Shown: positions 1-5,111 of the stretch, one piece after another
How positions within the stretch are numbered: position 1 is the stretch's first letter
Layout: every line of letters starts with the position of its first letter
Source: JAMOAW01 sp039908535
GTDB taxonomy: Bacteria > Pseudomonadota > Magnetococcia > Magnetococcales > JADFZT01
DNA: 7,845 nt
Assembly: GCA_039908535.1 (NCBI GenBank)
Contig: JAMOAW010000102.1
Location: forward strand, 1 to 7,845
Direction: 5' to 3'
Position numbers and translations under genes: made by a program
The notes under the pieces: generated by a model
Database searches by the model: none
Seen by the model: only the letters and a program-made list of their open reading frames with translations
What the model was told of the DNA's origin: nothing

Positions 1-11
1 AATTAGCGAAA

Positions 12-611
12 TTATTTATTTTCAAGAACTATTAATCTTTGCAATAGCTCGTTATATTTTTGATAAATTGTGTCGAAATTTTCATTTACTTCTGAGGATT
101 TAATGGTTGTGGATGGGGTGAATGAGTGGGGGACAGTGAGGGGGACTGGTTCAGATTCACATATAAAGGCGGCAGAACAATTTAGTTTATCACAGACATC
201 TACCCAATCACCTCCCAACCTAAAATAATCATATCCTATTACTGCATAAAATTCATTACCACTTGGTTCAAGTGCGCCGCTTCGGTGAGACCAATTTGTG
301 TAACTCCAAGGTTCTCCAGTTATCCATTTCCATGTACCTAGAGACTCTGCATCAGAAGCACCAATAAAAAATCCAGCAGATAAATTTTCAACACCTAAAT
401 TATATATAAAATCATTTTCTTCCTGTGATGTGCTTGTCACAAGATGAGCACCAATTGATTCACAATACATTTTTGCATCATCCCATGTCATTTTTTGACC
501 AACATAGGTATAAGTATGCCCATTAAATTCACCCGTTGTTGCTGCCTGAGCATTTCCAACAGCTAATAAAGCAAACAATCCACATATAGCTAAAATGCGC
601 GTAGTCTTCAT
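12..611 (-). CDS. Secreted C-type lectin-fold protein with VNxNF tail
   Basis: Encodes 199 aa. Residues 1-23 form a Sec signal peptide (Lys2, a hydrophobic core, cleavage near AQA|A), so the product is exported. Residues about 28-153 read as a C-type lectin domain: an early aromatic segment, TWDDAKMYCES (Cys50), the GFFIGASD and WKWITGEPW core, an EPS triplet at 115-117 where sugar-binding lectins carry EPN, GDWVDV at 134-139 where they carry WND, and Cys140, Cys145 and Cys151 (AFICES). The spacing allows the family's two disulfides only partly. The Ca/sugar triad is imperfect, so ligand binding is uncertain. Residues 161-199 start with HSFTPSTTIKSSEVNENF, a short tail seen on many secreted proteins, and end in a probable coiled coil (YNELLQRLIVLE). 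The start is supported by GGAGAC seven bases upstream. The role is unknown; adhesion or glycan recognition is inference. Confidence 0.85.
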   Translation of the reverse strand: MKTTRILAICGLFALLAVGNAQAATTGEFNGHTYTYVGQKMTWDDAKMYCESIGAHLVTSTSQEENDFIYNLGVENLSAGFFIGASDAESLGTWKWITGEPWSYTNWSHRSGALEPSGNEFYAVIGYDYFRLGGDWVDVCDKLNCSAAFICESEPVPLTVPHSFTPSTTIKSSEVNENFDTIYQKYNELLQRLIVLENK

Positions 612-617
612 TTTTTT

Positions 618-623
618 GTCTCC
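618..623 (-). promoter_or_regulatory. Ribosome binding site of the lectin-fold gene
   Basis: On the minus strand GGAGAC is followed by seven bases and then ATG at 611-609. This is a strong Shine-Dalgarno match and fixes the start of the lectin gene. Confidence 0.75.
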
Positions 624-657
624 GAAAAATATGTAGGGGGATTTTTTTTGCAGAAGA

Positions 658-686
658 AAGATAATTGAAAATTCAGCTTAAAGCAA
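658..686 (-). promoter_or_regulatory. Possible sigma-70-like promoter of the lectin-fold gene
   Basis: On the minus strand TTGCTT (686-681) and TATCTT (663-658) are 17 bases apart, about 50 bases before the start codon, in an A/T-rich stretch. Neither box is a full consensus match (3/6 and 4/6), so this is only a candidate. Confidence 0.25.
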
Positions 687-738
687 AACAAAAAAATTGT
701 GATTTTTTCATGACGTTGTTTGGCGATTTAGTTTTTGA

Positions 739-1225
739 TTACCGCTCCCGCAACTCTTTCCCAGCCTTAAAATGGACTCTCTGCCTTGCCGGCAAATCAA
801 CAGCCGCGCCTGTCCGTGGGCGGATAGGCCTTTTTGGAGTGCCAATTCTTGGATAATTTCTGCCTTGACCATTTTTCCCCTCTTCCAATTGCTTGATGCC
901 TAACCTCAAGGCTTCCCTGGTAATGGCAATTTTTTTACCACTGGATATCCTCACAATCGATTTCATAATGAATTCGTCCCCAATTTTTTTCAAGACATCC
1001 TGCAAACTTCCTGATTTTTTTCCACTGCGTCAGCCATTCGGCTCCATCCGCCAAGACTTTCAGACCAAACAAAAAGACCACCCGGCCAATTCCATCCCCT
1101 TGTCGAATTCCAGGACCACGGCCAATGATACCACCCGTACCACCAAACGCAAACGTGGCGTGACTGGTGGGGCGAAAGTGCGTAATCCGTATGGCACGCA
1201 GGTTTTGGATATGGACATAATCAGG
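739..1225 (-). pseudogene. Broken gene, repeat copy A, with an IHF/HU-like C-terminal end
   Basis: On the minus strand an open frame runs from 1225 through HATFAFGGTGGIIGRGPGI, GDGIG, FLFGL and DGAEWL to a run of seven A's near 1017. There the frame must shift by one to continue as SLQDVLKKIGDEFIM, VRISSGKKIAI and onward to TAA at 739. The second repeat copy has six A's at this place and no shift, which is why I call a frameshift. The last 30 residues (RTGAAVDLPA, RVHFKAGKELRER) resemble the C-terminal arm of IHF/HU proteins; E. coli IhfB ends in HFKPGKELRDR. The helical N-terminal part expected of IHF is not evident, so this is not an intact IHF gene. No clear ribosome binding site or start codon was found for the repeated segment. 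Alternatives are a sequencing error in the A run, or a separate short gene starting at TTG 1005. Confidence 0.5.
946..1170 (-). repeat. Direct repeat, copy A (225 bp)
   Basis: This stretch aligns along its whole length with 1883-2107. By hand I count about 35 differences, so roughly 84% identity. Many differences fall at third codon positions of the minus-strand frame, and the encoded residues are well kept (GIIGRGPGI, FLFGL, DGAEWL, DVLKKIGDEFIM). The homology starts and stops abruptly on both sides. Confidence 0.85.
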
Positions 1226-1267
1226 TTAGGAAAGCATGGAGTATCTGTCCGCTGGCGATGGTAACGA

Positions 1268-1480
1268 TTATTTTTTCCTGAATACAGCCTTAATTTTTGC
1301 CAATGCTTCTTTTCCCAGAAGAGCAATGCCAAGTAGGAATGCTGCCTCGCCTGAGATGATTAACCCTGTTATAAATGCCGCCGCCTCTCCAACTGAAATT
1401 TCAAAGAAAGGTAAAGCAGCAATCATCCCATAAACGAGACAAGAATAAATCAGAAGAAAGTAACCTGATGTTTTTCGCAT
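1268..1480 (-). CDS. Small membrane protein, transporter-suffix type
   Basis: Encodes 70 aa when started at ATG 1480 (MRKTSGYFLL). An upstream in-frame extension to 1555 overlaps the end of the neighbouring broken gene and has no protein-like character, so I chose the inner start. Two hydrophobic helices are visible, at about residues 6-27 and 35-58, joined by a short loop, FFEISVGEAA. The end is basic (KEALAKIKAVFRKK), which suggests a hairpin with a cytoplasmic C-terminus. Length, the GEAAFLLGIALLGKEAL second helix and the basic tail match what I recall of the 'transporter suffix domain' family, found alone or at the end of transporters. No strong Shine-Dalgarno sequence is visible before the start. 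It lies between the two 225-bp repeats, 17 bases after the stop inferred for the upstream broken gene. Its function is unknown. Confidence 0.6.
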   Translation of the reverse strand: MRKTSGYFLLIYSCLVYGMIAALPFFEISVGEAAAFITGLIISGEAAFLLGIALLGKEALAKIKAVFRKK

Positions 1481-1496
1481 TGCTAAGATCAAAACT

Positions 1497-2107
1497 CTAG
1501 TCGCCGAACCAGCCGACATAAACCTGTGGTGGCTGGGCGGCGCGGGAATCGGCATTGTTCATAAAGAGGGGGGAGCTGTATTCAAGGATCGGGTCCGTAA
1601 TGCGCTGTTTCCTCATCCTTGAGGCGTTGCAAAAGGCGATTGAGGCTATCCATGTCAGATGTTCCATAACTACCATATCCGGCCTGGCCCGTGGTTTTTA
1701 TATCATCAATGCCCTTGCCTTGATACCTATCGATGCGACTATCCAACCCGTAGCTTTCAGCCATGTGGAAAGTCAATGCTTGCAAACTGGTCAACTCTTG
1801 ACCAGTGATCAGCATGAAATGCTTTATGTCTCTCTTGCCTGGTTTGATCATATCCAGCGTCCTCACTCAGAGGGAAATCGGTTATCCTCACAGTCAATTC
1901 CATAATGAATTCATCTCCGATTTTTTTCAAGACATCCCGCAAGCTTCTTGATTTTTTCCGCTGCGCCAGCCACTCAGCTCCATCCACCAAGCCGCTCAGT
2001 CCAAACAAAAAAGCCACCCAGCCAATTCCATCCCCCAAGCCAAATTCCAGGACCACGGCCAATGATACCACTTAAACCACTAAACGCAAACGTACCGCGA
2101 CTGGTGG
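1497..2107 (-). pseudogene. Broken gene, repeat copy B, with an unrecognised C-terminal part
   Basis: Reading the minus strand, the repeated segment TSRGTFAFSGLSGIIGRGPGI is followed by a G5 run near 2035 where copy A has four G's. The frame then shifts to GDGIGWVAFLFGLSGLVDG, AEWLAQRKK and DVLKKIGDEFIMELTVRI. Near 1866 protein-like sequence passes to another frame (TLDMIKPGKRDIKHFMLITG, YGLDSRIDRYQGKGIDDIK, MDSLNRLLQRLKDEE). Near 1587 it passes again to DPILEYSSPLFMNNAD and PPQVYVGWFGD, ending at TAG 1497. Three shifts mean the gene is inactive, unless the sequence has errors. Only the first shift is supported by a direct comparison with copy A; the other two rest on composition. I recognise no family for the tail. 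The tail has no similarity to the one after copy A. The 5' limit is taken as the repeat border because no convincing start exists upstream. Confidence 0.45.
1883..2107 (-). repeat. Direct repeat, copy B (225 bp)
   Basis: Partner of 946-1170, in the same orientation, 712 bases further on. It differs by a G5 instead of G4 run and an A6 instead of A7 run, plus scattered substitutions that mostly keep the encoded residues. Confidence 0.85.
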
Positions 2108-2461
2108 ACAAGGGGGGCCATTCTAGCTGGCAAGGCGTGCAAGTTGCCTTCTGGTAAGGAAAAAACCTTTCAACATGCCGAACAGGACCACGGTTCGATA
2201 CCGTTTTTTCTCTCTCTGGAAGCAAGCACATCATCGGAATTGGTATGAAGCCGAAAAACGGTAAAATTCTTTTCCATTCAACGAGATAACCGAGGTCCAC
2301 AGACCTGTGGACCTCGGTGCGTGTGGTCCACAGGTATTAGAGAATACGGGCCAAACAGAGAATAGGAACGCGGTTTTCACTGTTCGCGGGGTCTGTTTCA
2401 GACCAAGTGCATTTGCAAACTACCTGAGCTAACTATTGAAAAGATTGGACTTTTTTGGATA
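2108..2461. other. Stretch without a supported gene
   Basis: Open frames here are short, lack ribosome binding sites and look unlike proteins. The stretch holds inverted repeats: TACCGTTTTT at 2199-2208 with its complement at 2254-2263; a small hairpin ACGGT/ACCGT (2190-2204) followed by six T's on the plus strand; and the three-arm structure at 2289-2335. With the following 2494-2641 it separates the broken repeat genes from the PD-(D/E)XK gene. Confidence 0.6.
2289..2335. repeat. Three-arm inverted repeat with two alternative hairpins
   Basis: Arm 1 (2289-2301, ACCGAGGTCCACA) pairs perfectly over 13 bases with arm 2 (2306-2318) across a 4-base loop. Within arm 2, ACCTGTGGACC (2303-2313) also pairs perfectly over 11 bases with arm 3 (2325-2335). 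The two pairings exclude each other. No run of T's follows on either strand, so it is not a simple intrinsic terminator. Confidence 0.8.
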
Positions 2462-2493
2462 AAAAAAAGCCACCTTGGTAGGCGGCTTTTTTT
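2462..2493 (-). terminator. Intrinsic terminator, bidirectional type, likely for the PD-(D/E)XK gene
   Basis: Arms of 13 bases (2462-2474 and 2481-2493) flank a 6-base loop, with a GC-rich core and A7/T7 ends. The one non-matching position is a G-U wobble when read on the minus strand but an A-C mismatch on the plus strand, so the hairpin is better for minus-strand RNA. It lies about 150 bases after the stop of the gene at 2642. Confidence 0.75.
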
Positions 2494-2547
2494 GGGAGAA
2501 TTTCATGACAAATTTTATTGGTGGACCAAGTGATACGCTGTCAAACT

Positions 2548-2584
2548 AATTCTCCGCTCTTTATTGCGTGTACAACGGAGAATT
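2548..2584. repeat. Inverted repeat AATTCTCCG / CGGAGAATT
   Basis: Perfect 9-base arms (2548-2556 and 2576-2584) enclose 19 bases. GGAGAATTTC at its right arm (2577-2586) recurs at 2495-2504 just after the terminator. Confidence 0.6.
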
Positions 2585-2621
2585 TCCGACTCCTGCTTGG
2601 TAGGCGAAAGGGAGCCGGAAA
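2583..2621. repeat. Inverted repeat TTTCCGACTCC / GGAGCCGGAAA
   Basis: Arms of 11 bases (2583-2593 and 2611-2621) carry one non-Watson-Crick position, a G-U wobble in minus-strand RNA. The loop contains CTTGGTAGGCG, also found in the terminator at 2473-2483. It lies 21 bases after the stop of the PD-(D/E)XK gene, abutting the preceding inverted repeat. It has no T run, so it could protect the 3' end of the transcript rather than terminate it. Confidence 0.5.
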
Positions 2622-2641
2622 AATTTACAACATGTTGAAAA

Positions 2642-3508
2642 TTAATTCATATTGATGTTAGAAGCAAACACGTCTTCTAGAGAACAGGCATCTACAAACA
2701 AGTCGCTCCAGAGTTCCAGAGTTTCCAAGTCGGCTGTACTGACCTTCTCTTGGATACTGGAAGGCAAAGTGCCGAAACGGCGGGTCAATTGGCGGAGAAG
2801 AGTTTCGGCTTTGCCTTCCAGGCGGCCAATCTGTTCACCATCCATCTGCGCCTTCATGAATATAGGCCGCAACACATCATTTTCCATCACATTAAAGGTC
2901 AGTGACATTTCTTCAGCCTCCGTTTTAACGACGGTTTCCAGTTTACGAAGCCTGGATAAGATAACCAATTTTGTCAGAGCATCGGCTCTGGCCTTGGTCG
3001 GTAGCTCGGTGATACGGTATAAAATTTCTCGAATCGTTTCTTTCTGGTTGTCCATCCGACAGAGTATGGCCAAAATATTTTCTTCCAAAGTTGGACTTGC
3101 CATCAACTCCTGACAATCGATATCACGGATATCAACCACCTTGTAATGAAAAGAAAGATTCCTCTCTTCAATAGCCGCTTGTGGTTGCCATGCATCCAAC
3201 CCGACATAAAGCACCATTTGAATCAAAGGCTTGCCTGGATAACGCTGCCGAATCAATGCATAATACATCAACATACGCCAGTTCATACCTTCAGGCCTGC
3301 TCTGGAGATCCAAATGAAAAATCGAGTTGTCATCCAGCAAAAAAACCAAATCAGGCAACCGCTTCTGGGTAGAGGCAAACTCCACGGGTAACGACTCAAC
3401 GGCTTGTCGTCCGATCAAAATCTGCAAGAGCCGTTGCGGCGGTTGTTCAAACAAATCTTTAAATGTGGTGTCGTACTGTGATCGATTCTTTTCGTTTGGT
3501 TTTGCCAT
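2642..3508 (-). CDS. Rpn-like PD-(D/E)XK nuclease-fold protein with DUF4351 end
   Basis: Encodes 288 aa. After a short polar N-terminus comes YDTTFKDLF (12-20), the usual opening of this family, then LPDLVFLLDD (Asp53) and FHLDLQS (Asp67, Gln69). Together these form the D...(D/E)xQ core of the PD-(D/E)XK fold found in Rpn/YhgA-like and 'PD-(D/E)XK nuclease family transposase' proteins. MNWRMLMYYALIRQRYP (75-91) follows as in relatives. The last 60 residues (EGKAETLLRQLTRRFG, then LETLELWSDLFVDACSLEDVF) match DUF4351. Length is normal and the frame is intact. Rpn proteins are DNA nucleases that promote recombination, but many DUF4351 relatives are uncharacterised, and despite the family name there are no transposon ends here. 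It stands alone with its own likely promoter and terminator. GAGAGA four bases before the ATG supports the start. Confidence 0.85.
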   Translation of the reverse strand: MAKPNEKNRSQYDTTFKDLFEQPPQRLLQILIGRQAVESLPVEFASTQKRLPDLVFLLDDNSIFHLDLQSRPEGMNWRMLMYYALIRQRYPGKPLIQMVLYVGLDAWQPQAAIEERNLSFHYKVVDIRDIDCQELMASPTLEENILAILCRMDNQKETIREILYRITELPTKARADALTKLVILSRLRKLETVVKTEAEEMSLTFNVMENDVLRPIFMKAQMDGEQIGRLEGKAETLLRQLTRRFGTLPSSIQEKVSTADLETLELWSDLFVDACSLEDVFASNINMN

Positions 3509-3512
3509 GATT

Positions 3513-3518
3513 TCTCTC
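3513..3518 (-). promoter_or_regulatory. Ribosome binding site of the PD-(D/E)XK gene
   Basis: GAGAGA on the minus strand, four bases from ATG 3508. The spacing is slightly short but acceptable. Confidence 0.5.
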
Positions 3519-3604
3519 GGTTCACAGTCGACACTAACATCTAAACTTGGGCCTTGAATCTTAACCTCACAGTTGATTCTCTCGAAAATCTGCCTCGGTG
3601 TCCA

Positions 3605-3619
3605 GCAAATTATATTTGC
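3605..3619 (-). promoter_or_regulatory. Possible -10 element inside an inverted repeat
   Basis: On the minus strand TATAAT (3614-3609) matches the sigma-70 -10 box perfectly, about 100 bases before the PD-(D/E)XK start. It is embedded in GCAAAT-TAT-ATTTGC, a perfect 6-base inverted repeat that could be an operator. No convincing -35 box stands 16-18 bases upstream, so a repressor or activator site is only a suggestion. A small hairpin GTCTT-TTCG-AAGAC lies just upstream. Confidence 0.35.
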
Positions 3620-3719
3620 CTGTCTTCGAAAAGACTAAAAATTAAACCAAAATCGAGGCTGATGGTAAATTCCAGTAGGAACAGGTTTTAAGGAGGGACA
3701 GATAGATCCAGCTTTATCA

Positions 3720-5111
3720 TCAAGGCTCCCGCATCCCTTCATCCAACATGCGAATCAGGGGATACAAAAAATAAGAGATCACCGAACGATGCCCAACCTT
3801 GATTTCCGCGGTCAGTGCCATGCCGGGTAAAAGAAGGGTGTTCTTGGGAACTTTGACCAAGGTCATGGGACCCAGTTTAAGACGTCCCAAATAAAAAGCC
3901 TCGCCTTTAACCATAGCCATCTGCTGGGTACGCGGGAAGGCGTCCTGACTGAAGGTTCTTAAAGTCGCCTCCATGGTGCCATGTTTTTGAAAAGGAAAGG
4001 CGTCCAGTTTAATTTTGGCGGAATCGCCGAAACGTAACAAACCAATGTCTGCGGTTTCCACCTCGACTTCGGCCTCCAGAGGAGTGTTTAAAGGAACCAG
4101 GGTAAAAAGAGGCTCAGCTTCGCGAATAATAGAACCCACCGAACGTTTGGCCACCTCCAATACCACGGAATCAACGGGAGCGGTCAGTCTGACCAATTCG
4201 CGTTTACGGCGGGCCTTATCCAATTGATCTTCGGCCGTATCGCGGTCCCGGCGCGCCGTGACCAACTCTTCGGCCACTTTCTGCATCCATTCCCGAACAT
4301 AGGCCTCCTTTTCAGCGGCGACTTCGGCACTATTTCGTCCCACCTCTTGGAGCCGATTGATGGCTTGTTGCAATTGTTGTTGCAGGTTTAATAAAGACTC
4401 TTTGGCATCCAATACCTTCAGGCGCGCCCCACCCGTGTTTTTAAGCGATTCGTCATAAATATTTTTAATTTCTTGTAAATTTTTAATACGTTCTTTTAAA
4501 GAATCGATCTCCTCCTGAGCGGCATGTGCCGTTGCTTTGAGCCGATTAGAGGTTTCGGCATATTGAGTCACACGTGCGCTATAATTGCCTTGACGACTGC
4601 GAAACAACGTTCCCTGCAAGGCTTCATCGGCATCCTTGCCAAAGAGGGGCTCTTTTCCCAACAACTCGGCATCCAATCGGGTAATTTGGGCGTTTAAACT
4701 TTTCACCCGCCCTTCCAACTGGCTGACATCGGCGGAGGTAAAGGTGGCATCCAACGTGCCCAGCACCTCCCCACTCTTAACCACTACCCCCTCGCGGACA
4801 TCAATACTACGAATGACCGAGGTCTCCAGAGGTTGTAAGATCACCAATCCGGTGGTGGTAACCAGTTTGCCCCGCGCCACGACAATGCGATCCACATCGG
4901 AAAAGGTCGCCCAAAGAATCGTGATAACAATCAAAAAAGTCAATAAATATAATACCCCACCCGCAGCCCATGGGATTGGTTCTGCTTCGATCTCAGCGGC
5001 ATCCGCGAGGAAAGGGCGTGCCAATTCTGGTAGCACAGGAGGCTTGGCTACCACGAGTTGCTTATTCTCATCAGCCGGAGGTGTTACCGGTGATAGTTCT
5101 GTTTGTCCCAT
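3720..5111 (-). CDS. HlyD-family type I secretion periplasmic adaptor
   Basis: Encodes 463 aa, a normal length. A proline-rich cytoplasmic N-terminus (1-46) leads to one membrane helix (about 47-69, WAAGGVLYLLTFLIVITILW), followed by FSDVDRIVVARGKL, the usual start of the periplasmic part of type I adaptors. Residues about 90-122 (LQPLETSVIRSIDVREGVVV, KSGEVLGTLD) are the biotinyl/lipoyl-like half motif. About 125-325 is long coiled coil (LEGRVKSLNAQITRLDAEL; LQQQLQQAINRLQEV). After PVDSVVLEVAK come the second lipoyl half and the beta-barrel, with the family's C-terminal signature LLLPGMALTAEIKVGHRSV and the end helix YPLIRMLDEGMREP. It links the ABC exporter in the inner membrane to a TolC-type channel. 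It overlaps the ABC gene by 28 bases, so translation is probably coupled; a weak AGG precedes the ATG. No clear terminator follows within the 211 bases before the next gene. Confidence 0.93.
   Translation of the reverse strand: MGQTELSPVTPPADENKQLVVAKPPVLPELARPFLADAAEIEAEPIPWAAGGVLYLLTFLIVITILWATFSDVDRIVVARGKLVTTTGLVILQPLETSVIRSIDVREGVVVKSGEVLGTLDATFTSADVSQLEGRVKSLNAQITRLDAELLGKEPLFGKDADEALQGTLFRSRQGNYSARVTQYAETSNRLKATAHAAQEEIDSLKERIKNLQEIKNIYDESLKNTGGARLKVLDAKESLLNLQQQLQQAINRLQEVGRNSAEVAAEKEAYVREWMQKVAEELVTARRDRDTAEDQLDKARRKRELVRLTAPVDSVVLEVAKRSVGSIIREAEPLFTLVPLNTPLEAEVEVETADIGLLRFGDSAKIKLDAFPFQKHGTMEATLRTFSQDAFPRTQQMAMVKGEAFYLGRLKLGPMTLVKVPKNTLLLPGMALTAEIKVGHRSVISYFLYPLIRMLDEGMREP

Noticed and set aside
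2187..2209. GGTTCGATACC looked like a tRNA T-arm
   Set aside because: The arm has only four or five pairs and there is no acceptor stem, D-arm or anticodon arm at the right distance upstream. The same bases are better read as a short hairpin followed by T's.
1974..2300. A 108-aa open frame on the minus strand covering the start of copy B
   Set aside because: Its second half reads the repeat in a shifted frame after the G5 run and its first half has no protein-like features; it arises from the frameshift.
2548..2641. Integron attC-like site or CRISPR repeat
   Set aside because: The stems lack the GTTRRRY/RYYYAAC core pair of attC sites, and there is no regular series of repeats and spacers.
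2642..3508. Reading the PD-(D/E)XK/DUF4351 gene as an active transposon
   Set aside because: The 'transposase' name is inherited from the family. No terminal inverted repeats or target duplication frame this gene.
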